DNA of 43,589 bases from Phenylobacterium sp. CCH9-H3 (GTDB lineage: Bacteria > Pseudomonadota > Alphaproteobacteria > Caulobacterales > Caulobacteraceae): contig NZ_LSJI01000282.1 of the NCBI RefSeq assembly GCF_001557235.1, positions 1-43,589 of the forward strand. The letters run 5' to 3'. A model generated the notes under the pieces. The model worked only from the letters and a program-made list of their open reading frames with translations. It made no database searches and was not told the origin of the DNA. The translations under genes were made by a program, and so were the position numbers. How positions within the stretch are numbered: the stretch's first letter is position 1; the number at the start of each line of letters is the position of its first letter. This document shows, in pieces, positions 35,857 through 42,751 of this stretch.

Positions 35857-37047
35857 TCATACCGTGCGAAACCGCAGCGGCATGGCGCGCGGACCCGAGA
35901 TGAAGTTCGACGCCAGCCACTCCACCGGCGCCGCCGGCTCGAAGCCCGTCATCCGCGTCAGCACCTCGCGCAGCATGGCGTCGATCTCGATCCGGGCGAT
36001 GTGCTGGCCCAGGCACCCGTGCGGCCCGGTGCCGAAGGCGATGTGCGGGTTCTCGGCCCGCCCCAGGTCCAGGACGTCGGGCCGATCGAACACCGCCGGA
36101 TCGCGGTTGGCGGCGCCGAAGTACATCACCACCTTGTCGCCCTCGCGGATCTGCTGGCCGGCCAGTTCGGCGTCGCGCTTGGCCGTGCGGCGCATGTAGA
36201 TCACCGGGCTGGTCCAGCGCAGCAGCTCCTCGCGCGCGGTCGGCAGCCGCCCCTCCAGGTCCGCCATCAGCCAGGCGTACTGCTCCGGACGCTCCATCAG
36301 GGCGAGCAGCCCGCCGGAGAGCAGGTTGCGGGTCGTGTCTCCGCCGGCGTCCACCAGCAGCAGGAAGAACAGCAGGAACTCCATGTCCTCCAGCTTGCGG
36401 CCGTCCACTTCGCAGGCCAGCAGGCGGGAGGCGAGGTCGTCGCCGGGGCGAGCCCGCTTCTCCGCCATCACCTTCGAGCCGTACTCGAACATCTTCATCA
36501 CCGCCTGGCCGCCGGCCCCGGGCGGCAGCGCCTCGGGGGCGGTGTGGATGGTCTCGGTCAGCTTGTAGAGTTCGCGCCCGTCCTCCAGCGGCAGGCCCAT
36601 CAGCTCGGCGATCACGAACGAGGGCATCTCGCCGGCCACCTCGGCCACGAAATCGCATTCGCCCTTGTCGATCACCGCATCGACGATCTGTTTGGCCAGC
36701 TCCTGGATCCGCGCCTGCCGCAGCCGCGCCGACGGCTCTGTGAATTCCGACCGGATCAGCTTGCGGAACGCCGTGTGCTCCGGCGGATCCATCATCAGCA
36801 TCATCTTGTACGGCCCGAACCCGCCGGCCTCGGCCAGGGGGTCGTTGATCATGATCGTCGGCTCGGACGAATAGGTCTGGAAGTCGCGGTCCACCGCCCA
36901 GACGTCGGCGTGCCGGGTGACCGCCCAGAAGCCCCTGCCGTCCGGCTCGTCGTGCCAGCGCACGGGCGCGTTCTCGCGCAGCCAGTCGTACTGTCCATGC
37001 GGCTGTCCGCCGGCGAAGCTGGCCGGCGACAGGAGGTCGATCTTCAT
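35857..37047 (-). CDS. Cytochrome P450
   Basis: Soluble bacterial class I type P450, 396 aa. The heme ligand is Cys345 in FGTGPHGCLGQHIARIE. The I-helix motif is LVDAGGDTTRNLL, with Thr for oxygen activation, and the ExxR motif is REELLRW. The helix-C stretch MMDPPEHTAFRKLIRSEFT is also conserved. It resembles the large group of proteobacterial P450s acting on terpenes, steroids or fatty acids. No ferredoxin or ferredoxin reductase gene is nearby, so electron donors must be encoded elsewhere. The start is taken at MKIDLLSP, after a GGAGG. Confidence 0.93.
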   Translation of the reverse strand: MKIDLLSPASFAGGQPHGQYDWLRENAPVRWHDEPDGRGFWAVTRHADVWAVDRDFQTYSSEPTIMINDPLAEAGGFGPYKMMLMMDPPEHTAFRKLIRSEFTEPSARLRQARIQELAKQIVDAVIDKGECDFVAEVAGEMPSFVIAELMGLPLEDGRELYKLTETIHTAPEALPPGAGGQAVMKMFEYGSKVMAEKRARPGDDLASRLLACEVDGRKLEDMEFLLFFLLLVDAGGDTTRNLLSGGLLALMERPEQYAWLMADLEGRLPTAREELLRWTSPVIYMRRTAKRDAELAGQQIREGDKVVMYFGAANRDPAVFDRPDVLDLGRAENPHIAFGTGPHGCLGQHIARIEIDAMLREVLTRMTGFEPAAPVEWLASNFISGPRAMPLRFRTV

Positions 37048-37112
37048 GGCCTGGCGTCCTCCCACGGTTTTCCGCAGAGGACGCCCCTTTCCCGCGGGTC
37101 AGGCAAGCGTGG

Positions 37113-37775
37113 CTAGAAGACCTCGGTCCAGCTGTCCGAGCCGGCGTAGGAGCTCGCCTTGCCATAGCAGAACAGGCCCGGGCGCTCGGCCTGGGACTGG
37201 GCCTTCTTCAGTTCCCACTTGAGCTGTTTGCAGGGCCAGCCGTTGACCGGCTCCTCGCTCACCACCGTGATCGAGCCGGTGGAGGCCGATCCCTTCCACG
37301 TGATGGACTCGCCCAGCGCCAGGGCTCCCACCTTCTTTTCCCAGGCCCCGTAGGATCCATCCAGGCGCACGAAATGCCGGACCCAGGCGTCGTAGCTGTA
37401 GCCCCCTTCGCAGTCGTTGCAGGAGACCTTGCTGAACTCGACGAAGGCCTTCTTCTGGTCTTCCAGCTCGGGCGAGAAGGTCAGGTTCGAGGGATACCTC
37501 ACCGACTTCGCGCCGACGTTCTTCGGCCACGGCGCCGGGCCGGAGGTCTGCGGGGCCTGGGCCGCTTCGGCGTACTGCGCAGGCTGGGCCGCGTCCTGCC
37601 CCTCCGCTTCGGCCGCCGGCGGCTGGGACTGCTGGGGCTGCGCCGCATTCTGGATCGCGGCCGCGGCCGCCTGGCGGGCCAGGTTCTTCAGGAAGCCGCT
37701 CTGTGCGGCGGCGGGTCCGGCAAGGACCAGCGACAGGCCGGCGACGGCGAGCGCGGCAAAAACCGATTTCGACAT
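37113..37775 (-). CDS. Exported Ala/Gln-rich protein, unknown function
   Basis: Exported protein of 220 aa starting at MSKSVFAALAVAGLSLVL, with a signal peptide ending PAAAQ and GGAG before the ATG. Residues 25-85 are low complexity (Ala, Gln, Pro). The C-terminal half looks folded: YDAWVRHFVRLDGSYGAWEK, a possible CxxC (VSCNDCEGGYSYD), ALGESITWKGSASTGSITV, and a second Cys pair around NGWPCKQL and GLFCYGKAS. It ends GSDSWTEVF. I do not recognise a family. The Cys residues suggest disulfides in the periplasm. Confidence 0.75.
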   Translation of the reverse strand: MSKSVFAALAVAGLSLVLAGPAAAQSGFLKNLARQAAAAAIQNAAQPQQSQPPAAEAEGQDAAQPAQYAEAAQAPQTSGPAPWPKNVGAKSVRYPSNLTFSPELEDQKKAFVEFSKVSCNDCEGGYSYDAWVRHFVRLDGSYGAWEKKVGALALGESITWKGSASTGSITVVSEEPVNGWPCKQLKWELKKAQSQAERPGLFCYGKASSYAGSDSWTEVF

Positions 37776-38021
37776 GCACACTCCAGGTTTGCAGCCCGTG
37801 CCGAAGGCCGATCCGCCGCATCCGCGCCAGCGCCTTGCTGCGAACGCGGCTCCGGCCGCGACGAGCGTGGATCGCATCGGCGAACTCTGAGGCCGTCGAG
37901 CCACGCTACCCAAATTGGGGGGCGCCCCTCGGGCTTTACCGAATGTTTCGATCTGCCTGGGAAATTCCCATCCGATTCCCACAGTTGGGAAGCAACCGAA
38001 GAGCCCAGAGCGCGCGCGCCG

Positions 38022-38639
38022 ATGAGCCTGGCCGACATGTCCCTTGCGAACCTCGGCTCGCGCATCGACCTCAGGAAGGCGTCGATCCTGCTGGTCGAGC
38101 CGAACAACCAGGCGATGGACGTGCTGACCTCGATCTTCCTGGGCTTCGGCGCGACCCATTGCCTGAAGGCCACCTCGTTCGAGGAGGCGCAGCAGATCGC
38201 CCACAGCGCCCCGCTCGACCTCATCGCCTGCGAGGCGACCCTGCAGCCCGAACAGCCGGACGGCTACGAGTTCGTCCACTGGCTGCGCCGCTCCAACCTC
38301 GAGCCCAACGCCTTCGCCCCCGTGGTCCTGATCTCCTCCCACACCAGCAGCCGCAACGTCTCGCGCGCCCGCGACTGCGGCGCCCACTTCATGATTTCCA
38401 AACCGCTGGCCCCGACGGTGCTGCTCCAGCGCATCCTCTGGATCGCCCAGAACAACCGCACCTTCGTCGAGTGCGCGTCCTACACGGGGCCCGATCGCCG
38501 CTTCCAGAACCTGGGCCCGCCCGACGGCGTGGGGCGCCGCCACAACGACCTTTCCGCCGAGCTCGGGGATGCGGTGGAACGCAACATGGACCAGGACGAG
38601 ATCGACAACCTGCTCAGCCCCAAGAAGGTCGTCCGATGA
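38022..38639 (+). CDS. Receiver-domain protein with altered phospho-acceptor and FliM-like tail
   Basis: CheY-like receiver protein of 205 aa. The receiver covers about residues 18-145: ILLVEPNNQAMDVL, DLIACEATLQ, VVLISSHTSSR and MISKPLAP (Lys127). At the position of the phospho-acceptor Asp (normally the fifth residue after Asp in DLxxxD) the residue is Glu71, and the acidic pair is reduced to one Glu (VEPN). Phosphorylation is therefore doubtful, and Glu may mimic the active state. The segment YTGPDRRFQNLGPP follows, a motif seen after receivers in alphaproteobacteria. The C-terminus, residues 189-198, reads MDQDEIDNLL, very close to the CheY-binding peptide at the start of FliM. An alternative start at 38037 is possible. 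It overlaps the next gene by ATGA. Confidence 0.88.
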   Translation: MSLADMSLANLGSRIDLRKASILLVEPNNQAMDVLTSIFLGFGATHCLKATSFEEAQQIAHSAPLDLIACEATLQPEQPDGYEFVHWLRRSNLEPNAFAPVVLISSHTSSRNVSRARDCGAHFMISKPLAPTVLLQRILWIAQNNRTFVECASYTGPDRRFQNLGPPDGVGRRHNDLSAELGDAVERNMDQDEIDNLLSPKKVVR

Positions 38640-39118
38640 GCTCGGTCAGCTACATCCGCCGTCCGAACCGCCTGGGCAAGCTCATCTCCACCCCCGGCGG
38701 GCGCAAGCTCGCCGAGGCCGTGGCGCAGGCCGAGGCCAACATCGAGTCCATGCGTCCCGGCATGCTGGCCGAAGTGGACGGGGCCCTGGACAGGCTGCGC
38801 CAGGCCGCCGCCCGCGAGGACACGGCCGCCCACGCCGACGTCTACGCCTGCGCCAGCGCCATCGTGGGCTTCGCGGGCCTGTGCCATCTCTCCCGCCTGG
38901 GCGAGGTGGCCTACAATCTCTGCGAACTCTCCGACCGCTACATCGAGGCCGGGGCCTGGAACACGGCCGCCATCGCCGCGCACATCCAGACCATGGGCGT
39001 CCTGCGGATGGCCAACCTTCCCGAGGACTCGCCCGAGGCCGAGGCCGTGATGGAAGGCCTCAAGACCCTGGTCCGCCGCGCCGAGGAGAAGGCCGCGGCC
39101 GAGGCGTCCCAGGGCTAG
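38636..39118 (+). CDS. Hpt-like helical protein lacking the phospho-histidine
   Basis: Helical protein of 160 aa, coupled to the receiver gene by ATGA at 38636-38639. The middle (about residues 60-95, ACASAIVGFAGLCHLSRLGE) has the spacing of an Hpt domain, where HxxKGxxG is expected. Here the His is Ser74 and the Lys is Val, while the Gly residues are kept. Another His (84) is nearby but lies in the loop, not the canonical place. So it looks like a degenerate phosphotransfer domain that may only bind receivers. A less likely reading is an unrelated four-helix bundle. Its start at MSSVSYIRRP is set by the overlap. Confidence 0.8.
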   Translation: MSSVSYIRRPNRLGKLISTPGGRKLAEAVAQAEANIESMRPGMLAEVDGALDRLRQAAAREDTAAHADVYACASAIVGFAGLCHLSRLGEVAYNLCELSDRYIEAGAWNTAAIAAHIQTMGVLRMANLPEDSPEAEAVMEGLKTLVRRAEEKAAAEASQG

Positions 39119-39128
39119 GGCGCGATCG

Positions 39129-40259
39129 TCAGAGATCCTTGCTGGGGTTGATCAGGTACTTCTCGCCCGTGGTCTTCTTGTTGTACGCGGCGATCACGTC
39201 CGGCTGCAGCGCCTCGGCCAGCGAGATCTCGGCCGTGTAGTGGCTGGCGAAGGTGGTCCTCAGTTCGTCCGCCACCCGCTTGCGCAGCCGCGCCACGCCT
39301 TCCGCGCCCAGCTTACCCAGGAACGGCGTCAGCAGCCAGCCGCCCACCGCCCACGACAGGCCGTAGTTGCGCGCTAGTTCGGACGGCCGCGGGTCGAGCG
39401 AGCCGTAGATGTAGACCTGCTTGAACACGCTGGAGCCGTAGCGGCTGTAGGCGCCGCCCCGCGAATTGGCCGCCGCCTCCATGCCCGACAGGATCTGGCT
39501 GGCCAGCTTGCCCCCGCCGATGGCGTCGAAGGCGATGGTGGCGCCGGTCGCGATCAGCGCCGCGGTCAGGTCGTCCTGGAAGGTGGGAGAGGTGGAATCC
39601 ACCACGTACTTGGCGCCGATGTCCGTCAGGATCTTCGCCTGCTCGGCGCTGCGGACGATGTTCACCAGATCGATGCCGTCCTTCAGGCAGATCTTGTTCA
39701 GCATCTGCCCCAGGTTCGAGGCCGCCGCCGTGTGCACCAGGGCGGTATGTCCCTCGGCCCGCATGGTCTCGGTCATCCCAAGCGCGGTCAGCGGGTTCAC
39801 GAAGCACGAGGCGCCGTCCGCGGCCGTGGCGCCCTCGGGGAGCGCCAGCACGTCGGCGGCCTTTACGGTCCGGTACTGGGCGTACATGGCCCCGCCCAGC
39901 AGGGCGACCGTCTTGCCGATCAACGCCTGGGCGGCCGGGTCGGGCCCGGCGGCGATCACCACGCCCGCGCCCTCGTTGCCCACCGGCATGGACTCGTCGA
40001 TCCGCGCGGCCATGGCCTTCAGGAACTTCTCCGGCACCTGCGCCGTCGTCACGCCGTCCGCGCTCTTCAGGGTCGACAGGTCCGCCGGCCCCAGCAGCAG
40101 GCCCAGGTCCGAGGGGTTCAGCGGCGAGGCCTCCACCCGCACCAGCACCTCGTCGCCCGCCGGCGGCGCGACCGGCGTCTCCACGAGGCGGAGCTCCAGT
40201 TCGCCACTGCTCTTGATGGTGGACCGCAACTGCAGCCCCTTGTCCGGCACGCCGGCCAT
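39129..40259 (-). CDS. Zinc-less alcohol dehydrogenase / quinone-oxidoreductase-type enzyme
   Basis: Medium-chain dehydrogenase/reductase of 376 aa. The GroES-like N-terminal half contains VLVRVEASPLNPSDLGLLLG and MPVGNEGAGVVIAAG. The nucleotide-binding half has ALVHTAAASNLGQMLNKICL, in which the usual glycine-rich loop reads TAAASNLG, then VNIVRSAEQAKIL and AFDAIGGGKLASQIL. The Cys and His ligands of zinc-dependent family members are absent, placing it with the NADPH-quinone reductase branch. The start is ATG 40259, with GGGAGG eight bases upstream. The substrate is unknown. It ends ten bases from the convergent Hpt-like gene. Confidence 0.88.
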   Translation of the reverse strand: MAGVPDKGLQLRSTIKSSGELELRLVETPVAPPAGDEVLVRVEASPLNPSDLGLLLGPADLSTLKSADGVTTAQVPEKFLKAMAARIDESMPVGNEGAGVVIAAGPDPAAQALIGKTVALLGGAMYAQYRTVKAADVLALPEGATAADGASCFVNPLTALGMTETMRAEGHTALVHTAAASNLGQMLNKICLKDGIDLVNIVRSAEQAKILTDIGAKYVVDSTSPTFQDDLTAALIATGATIAFDAIGGGKLASQILSGMEAAANSRGGAYSRYGSSVFKQVYIYGSLDPRPSELARNYGLSWAVGGWLLTPFLGKLGAEGVARLRKRVADELRTTFASHYTAEISLAEALQPDVIAAYNKKTTGEKYLINPSKDL

Positions 40260-40747
40260 GGTCGCCTCCCTTGGCTTTACATTGTCAGGAGACGGACATG
40301 GAGGCTCGGCCGCGCTTCGCCAAGGCCTGAAAGCAAGAAGGCGGCTCTTGCGAGCCGCCCCAAACCCACAAAGCAAGAAGGCGGCTCTTGCGAGCCGCCT
40401 CTGCCGCTTCTTTTGATCCGCACGGGATCCGAAGATCCCGGAAGCGCTGCGGGGGCCCCACGCCCCGGCGGCTGGAGAGACCGGCCGCCGTTACCGAAGG
40501 TCTTCCTCCAACCGCGGTCGCGCGACAAGTCCCCGCGCGCCTCCGCCGCATTTCCCCCGTATCCTGTGGCGGCGTCGACACGCCCTGAAATGGTCTTATT
40601 CCCGACCTGAGCCGGACACAGGCCGCCCGTTTATTGGATATGTCGGCTGGCCCGCTTCCGGTCCGGATCCTGAACAGCCCCCCAGCCCCCCTGATCGGGC
40701 GCCTGGTCAGCCGACGACCCTTCCCCCAATCCACATGTCGGCGGTCC
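40260..40747. other. Intergenic region without a recognised gene
   Basis: The 488-bp gap between the oxidoreductase start and the GreA/B-like stop contains the tandem terminator-like hairpins and, at 40424-40439, a GGGATC/GATCCC hairpin that closes a UUCG tetraloop when read on the minus strand. Long open frames here (for example a 149-codon minus-strand frame) are Arg/Gly/Ser-rich and run through the hairpins, so I do not call them genes. A small RNA cannot be excluded. Confidence 0.5.
40330..40399. repeat. Two 30-bp tandem copies of a hairpin at 40-bp spacing
   Basis: The same 30-bp unit occurs at 40330-40359 and 40370-40399. In each, GGCGGCTC pairs perfectly with GAGCCGCC around the tetraloop TTGC. 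Read on the minus strand, each hairpin is followed by TTCTTGCTTT, as in an intrinsic terminator. They would end minus-strand transcripts coming from the GreA/B-like gene before the oxidoreductase gene begins. Exact conservation of both copies suggests a recent duplication. Confidence 0.75.
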
Positions 40748-41227
40748 TCAGCGGACTGCGATCACTTCGACCTCGGCCTCGCCCAGCGCGACCGCTTCGC
40801 CCACGCCCTTGCCCAACAGGGCCCGCGCGAGCGGCGACACATAGCTGATGCGGCCCTGCGCCGGGTCGGCCTCGTCCTCGCCCACGATGCGGAAGGTCTG
40901 CCGCCGGCCATCGTCGCGCTCGATCTCCACCGTGCGACCGAACTGCACGGTGTCCTCTTCCAGCTCGGGTTCCGTCAGCTGCGCGCTGGCCCGCCGCGCC
41001 GACCAGTAGCGCAGGTCGCGGGTAGCCCGGGCCATGGCGGTGCGGTCCGCCGCCACCCCGCCCTCGGCCTGGGCCTGGGAATAGGCCGCCCGCGCCGCCG
41101 CCAGTTCGGCTTCGATGGCGGCCAGTCCGCTGGCGGTGACCAGGTTGGGATGCGCCGAGATCGGCCGATCCGGGAGGTCCGCCGCCTGCGCCTCGTAGTC
41201 TTCCTCACGGGTGAATGCGACCGCCAT
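40748..41227 (-). CDS. GreA/GreB-family protein, short variant
   Basis: Protein of 159 aa. A helical part (about residues 30-85) is followed by the FKBP-like C-terminal domain of Gre factors: VQFGRTVEIERDDGRRQTFR, IVGEDEADPAQGRISYVSPL, and ARALLGKGVGEAVAL. The segment ATRDLRYWSARRASAQL marks a short alphaproteobacterial GreA/B subfamily. In E. coli GreA the coiled-coil tip holds Asp41 and Glu44 in GDLKEN; here the corresponding stretch is GGVAADR, so at least one tip acid appears lost. Transcript-cleavage activity is therefore doubtful, and it may modulate RNA polymerase in another way. Confidence 0.85.
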   Translation of the reverse strand: MAVAFTREEDYEAQAADLPDRPISAHPNLVTASGLAAIEAELAAARAAYSQAQAEGGVAADRTAMARATRDLRYWSARRASAQLTEPELEEDTVQFGRTVEIERDDGRRQTFRIVGEDEADPAQGRISYVSPLARALLGKGVGEAVALGEAEVEVIAVR

Positions 41228-41319
41228 GACCCAATCTAGGCCTCCCTTGCCGCAGCCGCCAGCTTGCCCGCGACGCGGGTCGTCCGCGGCGCTAGGTTGC
41301 GGCGATACGGAGGACTCAC

Positions 41320-41502
41320 ATGGCCGGTCTCAAGGACAAGCGCGGCTTCATCGACAAGGACCGCCTGGACCTCTCGGAACGCAAGGCCGTCGAGTACTGG
41401 ATGAAGCGCTGGGGCGTCACCCAGGACCAGATCGTCTCCGCGCACCGCAAGGTCGGCCGCCTGACCAAGGACATCGCGGCCGAGCTGGGGAAGAAGCGCT
41501 AG
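41320..41502 (+). CDS. DUF3606 protein
   Basis: Small protein of 60 aa with the DUF3606 pattern: KDKRGFIDKDRLDLSERKAV, EYWMKRWGVTQDQI and a C-terminal VGRLTKDIAAEL. Members are short, charged, soluble and of unknown function, often near stress genes in Alphaproteobacteria and Burkholderia. GGAGG lies just upstream of the ATG. It is divergent from the GreA/B-like gene across 92 bp, where I see no clear promoter. Confidence 0.9.
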   Translation: MAGLKDKRGFIDKDRLDLSERKAVEYWMKRWGVTQDQIVSAHRKVGRLTKDIAAELGKKR

Positions 41503-41512
41503 CCGCCTGAGG

Positions 41513-41540
41513 AAAAGGCCCCGGCGTCGCCGCCGGGGCC
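41513..41540 (-). terminator. Intrinsic terminator of the PEP-CTERM gene
   Basis: GGCCCCGGCG (41517-41526) pairs perfectly with CGCCGGGGCC (41531-41540) around a 4-base loop. On the minus strand the hairpin is followed by TTTTCC, so it should end transcription from the PEP-CTERM gene, whose stop is 28 bp away. It may also stop plus-strand transcription from the DUF3606 gene. Confidence 0.85.
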
Positions 41541-41567
41541 TCGCGTCGGTTGCGGCTCGCCGTGGAC

Positions 41568-42167
41568 TTAGGCGAACGCCAGGGCGTTCCGGCGGCGGCG
41601 GAGCAGGGCGCCCGTACCGCCGAAGCCCAAGATCATCAGCGCCCAGGCGCCCGGCTCCGGCACCACGCCGGCGGCGAAGGTCGCCGTGCCGGCATAGACG
41701 GCTTCGGAACCGCCGAAGCCCGCGATCGTCAGCACCTGCGGCCCACCGGCCACGATCGGCAGCGGACCGTCGGCGCCCAGCACGGTGTTGCCGCCGTCGC
41801 CGGTCGGCGTGTTGGTGAACGCCAGGTCCACGCCGTTGAAGGTGAACGACGAGACGGTCAGCGAGCTGTTGGCCAGGAACCCGATGGAGCTCAGCGTGAA
41901 GCCGACGATGCCATCCGGAAGCTCGAAGCTGAAGGTGTTGGTGAAGGCGCCCGTCCCCTCGTCGTAGACGTGGGTCGAGGTGGTTTCGCCGGGGATGCTC
42001 TCGGCGCCCGGGATGCCCAGGCCATCGTTCCCGAAGGCGACCGAGATGCCGCCCATCGGCGTGGTCGTCCAGGGTTCCACGAAGGTCGCGGCCGATGCGC
42101 CGCCCGCCATGGCGCCCAGGCCCAGCGCTGCGGCCGCGCCCGCGAAAAAGTGTTTATGCACAGACAT
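41568..42167 (-). CDS. PEPxxWA-CTERM sorting-domain exported protein
   Basis: Exported protein of 199 aa. The signal peptide (MSVHKHFFAGAAAALGLG, ending GGASA) is followed by a Gly/Thr-rich beta-type domain: NTFSFELPDGIVGFTLSSIG, SSLTVSSFTFNGVDLAF and GGPQVLTIAGFGG. The C-terminus is a classic sorting signal: VVPEPGAWALMILGFGGTGA, then LLRRRR and a short tail. Such proteins are cut and transferred by exosortase/EpsH-type enzymes and are linked to exopolysaccharide or biofilm. No exosortase gene is in the window. The start is fixed by the signal peptide. Confidence 0.92.
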   Translation of the reverse strand: MSVHKHFFAGAAAALGLGAMAGGASAATFVEPWTTTPMGGISVAFGNDGLGIPGAESIPGETTSTHVYDEGTGAFTNTFSFELPDGIVGFTLSSIGFLANSSLTVSSFTFNGVDLAFTNTPTGDGGNTVLGADGPLPIVAGGPQVLTIAGFGGSEAVYAGTATFAAGVVPEPGAWALMILGFGGTGALLRRRRNALAFA

Positions 42168-42311
42168 TTAAGGCCCCTTTACAGCCAGAAGAGCATGACG
42201 GCTCTCAGTGCCGGCATGCAGCCCGGGACCAGAACCGGGAGAGGCGTGCATTGTTCCCGGCGATGTCAAAAAATATGGCGGCCATGTGACGAAAACCGCC
42301 GTCGGCCGCCG

Positions 42312-42326
42312 CATTTGTATCAAATG
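42312..42326. promoter_or_regulatory. 15-bp palindrome upstream of the PEP-CTERM gene
   Basis: CATTTG and CAAATG form a perfect 6+6 inverted repeat around TAT, 145 bp upstream of the PEP-CTERM start and next to the terminator of the lipoprotein gene. It may be a regulator site. I do not recognise the motif. Confidence 0.3.
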
Positions 42327-42328
42327 TC

Positions 42329-42358
42329 AAAAACCTCCGATCCCTGGGGACCGGAGGT
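42329..42358 (-). terminator. Intrinsic terminator of the small lipoprotein gene
   Basis: ACCTCCG (42333-42339) pairs with CGGAGGT (42352-42358), with extra pairing inside. On the minus strand the hairpin is followed by a run of T, TTTTGAC. It lies 71 bp after the stop of the lipoprotein gene. Confidence 0.85.
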
Positions 42359-42428
42359 CTTGATGTCAGCTCTCGCAGCGGACCCGCCCACCGGCAGGCA
42401 GGCGCATCCCCCGCGCGGCCCCGCTCCG

Positions 42429-42671
42429 CTACTTGGAGGGGCTGGTGTCCGGCGTATTGGCCGTCGTGGCGCCGCCGTCGGCGTTGCCGGCCTGCTGCTC
42501 GACGGCGTCGGCCTGTGCGTTGAGAGCCTTTTCCTGCGCTTCGTTCGGCGTCGCGGCGGCTTGAGACTCCATGGCGTCGGCCGTCGCTTCGGCCTGCTTG
42601 TCGGCGGGACTGCTGCACGCGGCGAGGCTGGCGGCGGCACAGGCGGCGAGGGCCGCGGTCAGGATGCGCAT
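42429..42671 (-). CDS. Small Ala-rich lipoprotein
   Basis: Protein of 80 aa from ATG 42671, which has GGAGA eight bases upstream; an ATG at 42686 adds five residues. The lipoprotein signal MRILTAALAACAAASLAACS has lipobox LAAC. The mature part is Ala/Gln/Glu-rich (ATADAMESQAAATPNEAQEK), probably helical, ending with a disordered GATTANTPDTSPSK. It is likely anchored in the outer or inner membrane facing the periplasm. The function is unknown. A clear terminator follows. Confidence 0.82.
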   Translation of the reverse strand: MRILTAALAACAAASLAACSSPADKQAEATADAMESQAAATPNEAQEKALNAQADAVEQQAGNADGGATTANTPDTSPSK

Positions 42672-42751
42672 CGAGAAAGTCTCCATTTGTTAGTACCCCG
42701 AGACAGCTTGAGCGCACGGAACGCGATTTGGTTTCGTGGGCGCGCGCTTTC

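Noticed and set aside
40330..40399. Possible CRISPR array
   Set aside because: Only two copies, a 10-bp spacer, each unit is itself a terminator-like hairpin, and there are no cas genes.
40285..40734. 149-codon minus-strand open frame in the long intergenic gap
   Set aside because: It runs through both copies of the hairpin repeat and has no plausible start signal or protein-like composition.
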